The notes: generated by a model not told the origin, from the sequence alone. Shown: positions 1-5,507, counted from the first letter of the stretch. The stretch is 8,329 nt of DNA from an uncultured Collinsella sp. (GCA_902491055.1 CABUGI010000082.1:1-8329), one strand, 5' to 3'. A program made the numbers and translations.

Positions 1-54
1 GGCCGCGGCGGCCCGCGCTGCATGAGCATGCCCTTCTGGCGCGAGGACCTCTAA
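1..54 (+). CDS. arcA: Arginine deiminase, C-terminal 17 residues (5' truncated by window edge)
   Basis: Frame 1 reads GRGGPRCMSMPFWREDL and then TAA at 52-54. The family ends in this pattern: the conserved GGPRCM(S)MP segment carries the catalytic cysteine, here the C of PRCM, followed by a short F-x-R-E-D-L tail. Arginine deiminase hydrolyses arginine to citrulline and ammonia in the cytoplasm, the first step of the arginine deiminase (ADI) pathway. The next gene encodes the second enzyme of that pathway, which supports the call. Only the tail is visible, so overall length and integrity cannot be judged. Confidence 0.9.
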   Translation, partial: GRGGPRCMSMPFWREDL

Positions 55-65
55 GTCTTCCGTTT

Positions 66-113
66 CCGGTGCGGTCTCCCTACAACCGCACCGGTTTCGC
101 CCGTCAAACGGGC
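66..113 (+). promoter_or_regulatory. Two tandem hairpins in the arcA-arcB gap
   Basis: The first hairpin has a perfect 10-bp stem, CCGGTGCGGT at 66-75 pairing with 85-94 around a 9-nt loop. The second has a perfect 6-bp stem, GCCCGT at 99-104 pairing with 108-113 around a CAA loop. Neither is followed by a run of T, so they are more likely RNA-processing or 3'-end-stabilising structures, or a leaky attenuator, than full terminators. An AT-rich patch at 114-150 and the arcB ribosome binding site follow. The role is inferred; the pairing is directly visible. Confidence 0.55.
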
Positions 114-158
114 AACACTAATACTTACGTAATTCATTTTTTCGAAAGGAAACGAACC

Positions 159-1154
159 ATGGGTGTTAACCTCTCCGGCCGTAGCTTCCTCAAGCTCCTC
201 GACCTCACCACCGAGGAGATCGAGTACCTGCTCAAGCTCTCCAAGAACTTCAAGGACATGAAGCGCGCTGGCGTTCCGCACCGCTATCTCGAGGGCAAGA
301 ACATCGTTCTGCTCTTCCAGAAGACCTCCACTCGTACCCGCTGCGCCTTCGAGGTCGGCGGCATGGATCTGGGCATGGGCGTCACCTACCTCGATCCCGG
401 TTCGTCGCAGATGGGCAAGAAGGAGTCCATCGAGGACACCGCCCGCGTTCTTGGCCGCATGTATGACGGCATCGAGTTCCGTGGCTTTGCCCAGGACGAC
501 GTCGAGGAGCTCGCTGCTAAGTCCGGCGTGCCCGTGTGGAACGGCCTGACCACTGAGTGGCATCCCACCCAGATGCTCGCCGACATCCTGACCGTCCAGG
601 AGAACTTCAACTACGACATCAAGGGCAAGACCCTCGTCTTCATGGGCGACTGCAAGAACAACGTCGCTCGCTCCCTCATGGTTGTCTGCTCCAAGCTCGG
701 TATGAACTTCGTGGCCTGCGGCCCCGAGGAGTGCATGCCCGCCGACGACGTCATCGAGGCCTGCAAGCCCATCGCCGAGGCCAACGGCTGCACCATCAAG
801 CTGACCACCGACGTCAAGGACGGCGTCACCGGTGCCGACGTTATCTACACCGACGTGTGGGTCTCCATGGGCGAGCCCGACGAGGTCTGGGCCGAGCGCA
901 TCGCTCAGCTCACCCCGTATCGTGTCACCTCCGAGGTCATGGCTATGGCCAACCCGGGTGCCATCTTCCTGCACTGCCTGCCCAGCTTCCACGACACCAA
1001 CACCACGATTGGCGCCGAGAAGTGCGAGCAGTTCGGCATCACCGAGCAGGAGGTCACCGACGAGGTCTTCGAGAGCCCCGCTTCCAAGGTCTTCGACGAG
1101 GCCGAGAACCGCATGCACACCATCAAGGCTGTCATGTACGCCACGCTCAAGTAA
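159..1154 (+). CDS. arcB: Ornithine carbamoyltransferase, catabolic type (331 aa)
   Basis: In the ADI pathway this cytoplasmic enzyme runs in the catabolic direction: citrulline plus phosphate gives ornithine plus carbamoyl phosphate. The carbamoyl-phosphate loop STRTR is at residues 57-61, HPTQ at 135-138, the ornithine-loop region DVWVSMGE at 232-239, and HCLP with the active-site cysteine at 272-275. The GSSQMGKKESIEDTARVLGR stretch at 81-100 is typical of the family. Length matches the usual 330-340 aa. An in-frame GTG at 69 would add 30 residues, but they would be translated from the hairpin region; the ATG at 159 has AAAGGA about 9 nt upstream and begins the family-like MGVNLSGRSF. The anabolic ArgF shares this fold, so the catabolic assignment rests on arcA just upstream and the carrier downstream. 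Codons are strongly biased to G/C endings, as in highly expressed genes. Confidence 0.95.
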   Translation: MGVNLSGRSFLKLLDLTTEEIEYLLKLSKNFKDMKRAGVPHRYLEGKNIVLLFQKTSTRTRCAFEVGGMDLGMGVTYLDPGSSQMGKKESIEDTARVLGRMYDGIEFRGFAQDDVEELAAKSGVPVWNGLTTEWHPTQMLADILTVQENFNYDIKGKTLVFMGDCKNNVARSLMVVCSKLGMNFVACGPEECMPADDVIEACKPIAEANGCTIKLTTDVKDGVTGADVIYTDVWVSMGEPDEVWAERIAQLTPYRVTSEVMAMANPGAIFLHCLPSFHDTNTTIGAEKCEQFGITEQEVTDEVFESPASKVFDEAENRMHTIKAVMYATLK

Positions 1155-1169
1155 GAGCATCTAGCATCT

Positions 1170-1210
1170 CGCTCGGGGTGTCTTGCTGCACACCCCGAGC
1201 GGCTTTGTCT
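1170..1210 (+). terminator. Terminator-like hairpin between arcB and arcD
   Basis: CGCTCGGGGTGT at 1170-1181 pairs perfectly over 12 bp with 1190-1201 around an 8-nt loop, followed by the moderate T-rich stretch GCTTTGTCT. It sits 15 nt after the arcB stop. It could end part of the arcAB transcript and so lower expression of the carrier, or protect the upstream mRNA. The T tract is interrupted, so partial read-through is likely. Confidence 0.65.
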
Positions 1211-1218
1211 GGTAAATA

Positions 1219-1267
1219 TCTCGCGTCGGGCGGTGGGCACGGCACGGAAGATCCGCTTCGCGCGAGA
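1219..1267 (+). promoter_or_regulatory. Inverted repeat just upstream of the arcD-like gene
   Basis: TCTCGCG at 1219-1225 is matched by CGCGAGA at 1261-1267, a 7-bp perfect inverted repeat about 35 bp apart, with weaker GC-rich pairing inside. It lies between the terminator-like hairpin and the ribosome binding site at 1285-1292. It could be a leader structure or a protein-binding site. I see no convincing -10/-35 pair here, so whether the carrier has its own promoter is open. Confidence 0.3.
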
Positions 1268-1301
1268 AAGTTAAATGATTTATGAAGGGGGGATGAGAAC
1301 C

Positions 1302-2780
1302 ATGACTGAGACCGCTAAGAAAAAGCGCGGTATGCCTTCATCGTTCACCATTCTTCTAGCTCTGCTGGCAATTGTTGCAGTGATTACCGTTATCGTCTCC
1401 GGCACGTCCGGCGGCGCGGTTACCGCAGCCCGCCTGAGCGATTTCTGCACCGCCCCGATCCTGGGCTTCGCTGACGCTCTGCCCGTCTGTCTCTTCGTTA
1501 TGATCCTGGGCGGCTTCCTCGGCATGATGACCGAGACCGGCGCCCTGGACAACGGCATCGCCGTTCTGGTGCAGAAGCTTAAGGGCAACGAGATTATGCT
1601 CATTCCCGTGCTGATGCTCATCTTCTCCCTCGGTGGTACCACCTATGGTATGTGCGAGGAGACCGTTCCCTTCTACGCCCTGCTCGCCGCTACCATGATG
1701 GCCGCTGGCTTCGACCCCATGGTCGGTGCCGCTACCGTCCTGCTCGGCGCTGGCTGCGGCTGCCTGGGCTCCACGGTTAACCCGTTCGCCGTCGGCGCTG
1801 CCGTCGACGCTCTGACCGGCGTTGGCATTGAGGTCAACCAGTCCATCATCATCGGCCTCGGTGCCGTCCTGTGGATTGTCACTACCGCTATGTCCATCTT
1901 CTTCGTGATGAACTATGCCAAGAAGGTCAAGGCTGACAAGGGTTCCACCATCCTGTCGATGCAGGAGCTCAAGGACGCCGAAGAGGCTCACGGCAAGGCT
2001 GCTTCCGAGGTCCACAAGGAGGTCAAGCTCACCGGTCGTCAGAAGGGTGTTCTGATCGCCTTCGCCTTCACCTTCGTCGTCATGATCGTCGGCTTCATCC
2101 CGCTGGCCGACCTCAACGAGGGCGTCGCCAACTTCTTCGACGCTGGCGCTGTCTACGACGCCGACGGTAACGCCGTCGTCCAGGGCTGGTCTGCCCTGAT
2201 CACCGGCCTGCCCATTGGTCAGTGGTACTTCGACGAGGCTTCCACCTGGTTCTTCCTCATGGCCGTCCTGATCGGTATCATCGGTGGCCTGTCCGAGAAG
2301 CAGATCGTCAACACCTTCATCACCGGCGCTGCCGACATGATGTCCGTTGTTCTCGTCATCGCCCTCGCCCGTGGTATCTCCGTCCTCATGGCTAACACCG
2401 GCCTCGACGTCTACGTCCTCGACGCTGCCGCCAATGCTCTGGCTGGCCTGTCCGGCGTGATCTTCGCTCCCATGAGCTTCCTGGTCTACTTCGGCCTGTC
2501 CTTCCTGATCCCCTCGACCTCTGGTATGGCTACCGTCTCCATGCCCATCATGGGACCGCTGGCTGTTAAGCTCGGCTTCTCGCCCGAGGTCATGGTCATG
2601 ATCTTCTCCGCTGCTATCGGTGTCGTGAACCTGTTCACCCCGACCTCCGGTGCCATCATGGGCGGTCTCGCCCTGGCCAAGATCGAGTGGACGACCTGGC
2701 TCAAGTTTGCCCTTAAGCTCATCGTCGCGCTCTCCGTCGTCTGCGCCGTCATCCTGACCGTCGCCTGCGTGCTGCTCTAA
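1302..2780 (+). CDS. arcD: DcuC/YfcC-family membrane carrier, probable arginine/ornithine antiporter (492 aa)
   Basis: This is a polytopic inner-membrane carrier. The first hydrophobic helix (about residues 14-33) follows a basic KKKRG start, and further hydrophobic blocks lie near 53-75, 97-113, 123-136, 182-203, 248-268, 315-333, 346-364, 384-403, 430-447 and 467-491. A charged loop at about 205-247 separates the two halves. Both halves carry the polar re-entrant motifs expected of this transporter superfamily: GMCEETVPFY at 116-125 and GSTVNPFA at 156-163 in the first, PSTSG at 404-408 and FTPTSG at 445-450 in the second. Length fits the family. The ATG at 1302 is chosen over in-frame ATGs at 1275 and 1293 because AAGGGGGG at 1285-1292 is 9 nt upstream. 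Substrate is inferred from position after arcA and arcB; relatives are often named C4-dicarboxylate carriers from homology alone. The gene symbol is therefore tentative. Confidence 0.82.
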   Translation: MTETAKKKRGMPSSFTILLALLAIVAVITVIVSGTSGGAVTAARLSDFCTAPILGFADALPVCLFVMILGGFLGMMTETGALDNGIAVLVQKLKGNEIMLIPVLMLIFSLGGTTYGMCEETVPFYALLAATMMAAGFDPMVGAATVLLGAGCGCLGSTVNPFAVGAAVDALTGVGIEVNQSIIIGLGAVLWIVTTAMSIFFVMNYAKKVKADKGSTILSMQELKDAEEAHGKAASEVHKEVKLTGRQKGVLIAFAFTFVVMIVGFIPLADLNEGVANFFDAGAVYDADGNAVVQGWSALITGLPIGQWYFDEASTWFFLMAVLIGIIGGLSEKQIVNTFITGAADMMSVVLVIALARGISVLMANTGLDVYVLDAAANALAGLSGVIFAPMSFLVYFGLSFLIPSTSGMATVSMPIMGPLAVKLGFSPEVMVMIFSAAIGVVNLFTPTSGAIMGGLALAKIEWTTWLKFALKLIVALSVVCAVILTVACVLL

Positions 2781-2871
2781 GTACCCAACGGGTACCCCAC
2801 GGAAACCTTGACGATCCTGTAAAGGATCACCTGGTCATCGTCTGTCCGGTGGGGTCAACCCACCGGTAGAC
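2781..2871 (+). other. Series of small hairpins directly after the carrier gene
   Basis: Three perfect stems follow the stop codon: GTACCC 2781-2786 with 2790-2795; GATCCT 2813-2818 with 2823-2828 around GTAA; and CCGGTGGG 2846-2853 with 2859-2866, extended by GTCT 2840-2843 with AGAC 2868-2871. A competing pairing, GACGAT 2810-2815 with ATCGTC 2837-2842, would break the second and third stems, so two mutually exclusive folds are possible. No T tract follows any of them. They may form the 3' end of the carrier mRNA or part of a structured RNA. Confidence 0.45.
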
Positions 2872-2882
2872 TCCTACCTTTA

Positions 2883-2924
2883 GCCCCCTCCCGTTCCGTG
2901 CGCGGGAGGGGGCGCTCTTGTGTT
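2883..2924 (+). terminator. GC-rich terminator of the arc locus
   Basis: GCCCCCTCCCG at 2883-2893 pairs perfectly over 11 bp with 2903-2913 around a 9-nt loop and is followed by the T-rich GCTCTTGTGTT. It is the strongest terminator candidate after the carrier gene and probably ends the arc transcript. The T tract is imperfect. Confidence 0.7.
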
Positions 2925-2949
2925 CCGGCGTTTTACCAAACGCCGGAAC
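2922..2949. repeat. 12-bp perfect hairpin
   Basis: GTTCCGGCGTTT at 2922-2933 pairs perfectly with 2938-2949 around a TACC loop. There is no T tract on the + strand. It begins within the T-rich tail of the preceding terminator. It may be a transcription block, a protein-binding palindrome or part of the hairpin cluster; no function can be assigned. Confidence 0.5.
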
Positions 2950-2956
2950 CACTCGA

Positions 2957-3066
2957 CGCTGCAAGCCCGCCAGAGCGGCAATCTGACGTTCAATCGTCGG
3001 GCATGGCCAAAAGGCCTATGCCCTCCTCTTTCACGTCACCTTGCTCGCTCTGGCGGGCTTTCGCTG
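2957..3066. repeat. MITE-like or structured-RNA near-palindrome of about 100 bp
   Basis: The arms at 2963-2981 and 3041-3060 pair over 19 bp with a single bulged T (3045); the outer 15 bp are perfect. Further in, TGACGT 2984-2989 pairs with 3033-3038, and the core GGGCATGGCC 2999-3008 pairs with 3013-3023 around an AAAA loop with one bulge at 3017. Nearly the whole unit therefore folds on itself. CGCTG occurs as a direct repeat one base outside each arm (2957-2961 and 3062-3066), as a target-site duplication would. It encodes no credible protein. It could be a small non-autonomous transposable element, a REP-type repeat or a structured RNA. Confidence 0.5.
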
Positions 3067-3111
3067 ACTTTTGCTCCACCTGCGGCGCTGCCATTGTTGG
3101 TGTTATGGGGC

Positions 3112-3182
3112 GGTGCAATGGGGTCAGGTTAGTTTGCACCAAATATGTCCGACAAGAGGTTTGACGGATGTTTGGTTGGTGC
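3112..3182 (+). promoter_or_regulatory. Overlapping alternative stems upstream of the DUF1846 promoter
   Basis: GGTGCAA 3112-3118 can pair with TTGCACC 3134-3140, while GCACCAA 3136-3142 can instead pair with TTGGTGC 3176-3182. The shared GCACC makes the two folds mutually exclusive. The second fold encloses a further TCCG/CGGA hairpin at 3148-3168. The region lies upstream of the likely promoter box, so it would be in an RNA only if transcription enters from upstream; otherwise these may be DNA operator sites. Confidence 0.35.
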
Positions 3183-3220
3183 CTGTTGATGGTCTGGGTA
3201 TCGGGGAGGGCGGGCTCCGT

Positions 3221-3226
3221 TATAAT
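3221..3226 (+). promoter_or_regulatory. Promoter -10 box for the DUF1846 gene
   Basis: A perfect TATAAT lies 40 bp before the chosen start codon, which would put transcription start near 3233 with a leader of roughly 30 nt. No good -35 box sits at 16-18 bp spacing (the sequence there is GTATCG-like), so activity may depend on an activator or on the strong -10 alone. Confidence 0.6.
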
Positions 3227-3265
3227 CGCCTAGAACATTAAATGGAAACGGGACGGGAGCCATAT

Positions 3266-4747
3266 ATGCGCCAGGGTTTCGACAACGCGAAGTATATCGA
3301 GCTGCAGGCTGCTCACATTAAGGAGCGCATCTCGCAGTTTGGTGGCAAGCTCTATTTGGAGTTTGGCGGTAAGCTGTTCGATGACTATCATGCGAGCCGC
3401 GTGCTGCCGGGTTTTGAACCGGACAGCAAGTTCCGCATGCTCAAGAGCATCGCCGACGATGTCGAGGTTATCATCGCGATCAACGCGAACCACATCGAAA
3501 AAAACAAGGCTCGTGGTGACCTCGGTATTACCTATGACGAGGATGTGCTGCGCCTGGTTGACCTGTTCCGCGGCAACGGCTTTGCCGTCGCGGCTGTGGT
3601 CATCACCCAATATGCCGGCCAGCCCGCTGCCGATGTGTTCCGCAACCGCCTGAACGCGCTCGGCATTCCCGCCAAGCTGCACTATCCCATCGAGGGCTAT
3701 CCCCACGACGTCGATCTGATCGTGTCCGACGACGGCTACGGCAAGAACGAGTTTGTCGAGACCACTCGTCCGCTCGTTGTGGTCACCGCTCCCGGCCCTG
3801 GCTCGGGCAAGCTCGCCACCTGCCTGTCTCAGCTCTATCACGAGCACAAGCACGGCACCGCCGCCGGCTACGCCAAGTTCGAGACTTTCCCGGTCTGGAA
3901 TCTGCCCCTCACGCATCCGGTCAACATCGCCTATGAGGCCGCCACGGCCGACCTTGACGATGCCAATATCATCGACTCCTTCCACTTGGAGGCCTACAAC
4001 AAGACCACGGTCAACTACAACCGCGACGTCGAGGCCTTCCCGGTGGTCCGTGCTCTGATGGAAAAGATCCTGGGCAAGAGCCCCTACCAGAGCCCCACGG
4101 ACATGGGCGTCAATATGGTCGGTTTTGCCATTACCGATGACGATGCCTGCCGCGACGCTTCCAAGATGGAGATCGTCCGCCGCTACTTTACCGCGGTCGA
4201 AAATGTGCGCCGTACCGGCGTGGGCGATGAGCAGGTTGATCGTCTCAAGATCATTATGAAGAAGGCCGGTATCGACAAGAACTACTCGCCGGCACGCTCG
4301 GCCGCCCTTACCAGGGAGCAGCTGACGGGTGGCCCCGTAGGCGCCATGGTCATGCCCGATGGCTCCGTGGTGACCGGCAAGACTTCCACGCGCCTGGGCG
4401 CCGCGAGCTCGCTCATCATGAACGCACTTAAGCATGTCTCGGGCGTTGACCTTGAGCTCGAGGTCATCAGCGATGAGGCGATCGAGCCTATCAGCAAGCT
4501 CAAGACGCATTTCCTGGGTAGCAAGAACCCGCGCCTGCACACCGACGAGACGCTTATGGCGCTCTCGATCACCTCGGCAACGAGCGAGACGGCGGCCCGC
4601 GTCCTTTCGGGTCTGGAGCAGCTGCGCGGGTGCGATGCCTTCTTTAGCGTGATCATCTCGCCGACGGACGAGACGGTGTTGCGCAAGCTGGGCATCAACG
4701 TGTGCTGCGAGCCCAAGTTCGAGCGCCGTGGTTTCTTCCACCGCTAA
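3266..4747 (+). CDS. UPF0371/DUF1846 family protein, function unknown (493 aa)
   Basis: I recognise the DUF1846 (UPF0371) family from the N-terminal RQGFDNAKYIELQAAHI, the LYLEFGGKLFDDYHASRVLPGF block at about 29-50, and overall length near 500 aa. The family is widespread in Firmicutes and Actinobacteria and has no settled activity that I know of. A glycine-rich APGPGSGK at 175-182 resembles a phosphate-binding (Walker A-like) loop and follows a hydrophobic strand, suggesting nucleotide or phosphate binding; this is inference. Other conserved-looking blocks are TFPVWNLPLTHPVN at 207-220 and DMGVNMVGF at 279-287. No signal peptide or membrane segment is seen, so it is probably cytosolic. The ATG at 3266 has GGGAG 6 nt upstream; an in-frame ATG at 3242 lacks a ribosome binding site. 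The gene is monocistronic, between its own promoter box and terminator. Codons are less biased than in arcB. Confidence 0.88.
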   Translation: MRQGFDNAKYIELQAAHIKERISQFGGKLYLEFGGKLFDDYHASRVLPGFEPDSKFRMLKSIADDVEVIIAINANHIEKNKARGDLGITYDEDVLRLVDLFRGNGFAVAAVVITQYAGQPAADVFRNRLNALGIPAKLHYPIEGYPHDVDLIVSDDGYGKNEFVETTRPLVVVTAPGPGSGKLATCLSQLYHEHKHGTAAGYAKFETFPVWNLPLTHPVNIAYEAATADLDDANIIDSFHLEAYNKTTVNYNRDVEAFPVVRALMEKILGKSPYQSPTDMGVNMVGFAITDDDACRDASKMEIVRRYFTAVENVRRTGVGDEQVDRLKIIMKKAGIDKNYSPARSAALTREQLTGGPVGAMVMPDGSVVTGKTSTRLGAASSLIMNALKHVSGVDLELEVISDEAIEPISKLKTHFLGSKNPRLHTDETLMALSITSATSETAARVLSGLEQLRGCDAFFSVIISPTDETVLRKLGINVCCEPKFERRGFFHR

Positions 4748-4766
4748 GCCTGGATTAATTGGTCTG

Positions 4767-4806
4767 AAAGGGGCGCATCGGGTATGCATTCGGTGTGCCC
4801 CTTTTA
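4767..4806 (+). terminator. Intrinsic terminator of the DUF1846 gene
   Basis: AAAGGGGCGCA at 4767-4777 pairs over 11 bp, with one G-U pair, with TGTGCCCCTTT at 4794-4804. The loop is 16 nt and the T run continues to 4805. It starts 20 nt after the stop codon, and the A and T flanks are characteristic of a Rho-independent terminator. Confidence 0.85.
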
Positions 4807-4818
4807 TCAACAAAGCTA

Positions 4819-4877
4819 CCGTTTAACCTAAAAATAGCCCGTTTACCTGCCTATAAGCGATTTGGGCGGTATACAAT
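4819..4877 (+). promoter_or_regulatory. Promoter region of the winged-helix gene with paired direct repeats
   Basis: A likely -10 box, TACAAT at 4872-4877 (within TATACAAT), would start transcription near 4884. No consensus -35 is present at normal spacing. Upstream, CCGTTTAACCT at 4819-4829 and CCGTTTACCT at 4839-4848 form two near-identical repeats 20 bp apart, about two helical turns. That is the geometry expected of side-by-side regulator sites on one face of the DNA. The regulator is unknown; the -10 call is moderate and the operator idea is inference. Confidence 0.4.
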
Positions 4878-4912
4878 AACCCTAACTGTTTCATCCTTTT
4901 GCGGGGATGCCG

Positions 4913-4977
4913 CATGATGGATGTTGCCGGCCATCATGGGGTGTGCCGGTCGCGCACGGTGCAGGTGATGCCCGTGC
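4913..4977 (+). promoter_or_regulatory. Structured leader of the winged-helix gene
   Basis: CATGATGG at 4913-4920 pairs perfectly with CCATCATG at 4931-4938 around a 10-nt loop. Downstream, GCACGG 4954-4959 pairs with CCGTGC 4972-4977. Both lie between the presumed transcription start and the ribosome binding site GAGGAG at 4985-4990. The first could be an RNA hairpin or a DNA operator for the winged-helix protein itself; the second ends 7 nt before the ribosome binding site. Confidence 0.4.
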
Positions 4978-4996
4978 TCGGTTTGAGGAGGCTGCC

Positions 4997-5335
4997 ATGG
5001 CTGGCAAGGGTCGTGCGAGTGTCAACGATATGAAGCGTGTCGAGGTGCAGGTGCTGATGGAGATCGCACAGCTGTCCGAAGACAACGGCGGATTTTATGG
5101 CTTTTCGCGCAAGACGCTTGCCGAGCGTGTGGGGGTGTCTCCGTATCGCGCCCGCGCGGCAATTGAACGCTTGGAATCCGAAGACATCATCGAGGTCGTC
5201 TCGCGCTACAGCGACGACGGCGGCCAGCTCGCAAATGGTATTTGTCTCACGGAGCGTGGCGAATGGTATCTAGAGGGCATCCGTGCCGGTATGCTCGTGA
5301 AGGACTTGATCGAGGATGAAGCCGCCGATCGATAA
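4997..5335 (+). CDS. Small winged-helix DNA-binding protein (112 aa), putative regulator
   Basis: I do not recognise a named family. A leading helix (about residues 12-28) precedes a helix-turn-helix at about 36-60, where FSRKTLAERVGVS forms the first helix and turn, and PYRARAAIERLESEDII contains the recognition helix. A likely wing covers about 65-85, followed by a C-terminal helix ending in the acidic IEDEAADR. The pattern resembles GntR- or MarR-like winged helices without an effector domain, so it may bind DNA as a dimer. ATG 4997 is preferred because GAGGAG lies 6 nt upstream; an in-frame ATG at 4907 would add 30 low-complexity residues without a ribosome binding site. It is flanked by terminators, so it is monocistronic. 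It lies just upstream of pyrG, where Firmicutes carry rpoE (RNA polymerase delta, which also has a winged-helix domain), but sequence resemblance to delta is not evident. Confidence 0.72.
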   Translation: MAGKGRASVNDMKRVEVQVLMEIAQLSEDNGGFYGFSRKTLAERVGVSPYRARAAIERLESEDIIEVVSRYSDDGGQLANGICLTERGEWYLEGIRAGMLVKDLIEDEAADR

Positions 5336-5359
5336 CAGCGTGCATTCATAGTGGAAACG

Positions 5360-5391
5360 ACGCCGCCTGGGCAACCGGACGGCGTTTTGTT
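5360..5391 (+). terminator. Terminator of the winged-helix gene
   Basis: ACGCCG at 5360-5365 pairs with CGGCGT at 5380-5385, with partial continuation inward, and is followed by TTTTGTTTC. It begins 25 nt after the stop codon and separates this gene from pyrG. Confidence 0.75.
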
Positions 5392-5452
5392 TCGAGATGG
5401 AGAAATGCGATTGCGCGTAAGAAAAAATGCGTGCGGCGCGCGTCGCGAGTAT

Positions 5453-5458
5453 TACAAT
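5453..5458 (+). promoter_or_regulatory. Promoter -10 box for pyrG-xerD
   Basis: TACAAT lies 55 bp before the pyrG start, which would put transcription start around 5462-5465 (GACCCG). No good -35 box is found at 15-18 bp spacing. The initial transcript would lack the GGGC start used for reiterative-transcription control of pyrG in Bacillus, so that mechanism is not supported here. Confidence 0.5.
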
Positions 5459-5463
5459 GAAGA

Positions 5464-5507
5464 CCCGTAAGATGTGTATGGACAACTTCTACGGGAAGCG
5501 CAGGTAA
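5464..5507 (+). promoter_or_regulatory. pyrG leader hairpin with an 11-codon mini-ORF
   Basis: CCCGTA at 5464-5469 pairs with TACGGG at 5490-5495, and GA 5471-5472 pairs with TC 5488-5489 past a bulged A, giving an 8-bp stem almost at the predicted 5' end of the mRNA. The same stretch holds an ORF, MCMDNFYGKRR, from ATG 5472 to TAA 5505-5507, stopping 6 nt before the pyrG ATG. No ribosome binding site is visible for the mini-ORF, so its translation is doubtful. The hairpin ends 6 nt before the AGG at 5502-5504 and could influence pyrG translation or mRNA stability. Confidence 0.35.

Noticed and set aside
69..158. Upstream GTG start giving a 361-aa ArcB
   Set aside because: The extra 30 residues would come from the hairpin and AT-rich leader; the ATG at 159 has a good ribosome binding site and a family-typical start.
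2898..3164. 88-aa open frame (and an overlapping 70-aa one at 2920-3132) in the long intergenic region
   Set aside because: It runs through several inverted repeats, lacks a ribosome binding site and has no recognisable protein pattern; the reading frame is a by-product of GC-rich sequence.
4804..4812. TTATCAACA, one mismatch from a DnaA box
   Set aside because: It is a single imperfect copy at the end of a terminator T run, with no cluster and no replication genes nearby.
3230..4813. 527-aa open frame on the minus strand
   Set aside because: It is the antisense of the DUF1846 gene, with low-complexity His/Asp/Val-rich composition typical of reverse frames of GC-rich genes. Similar long minus frames opposite arcB and pyrG were rejected for the same reason.
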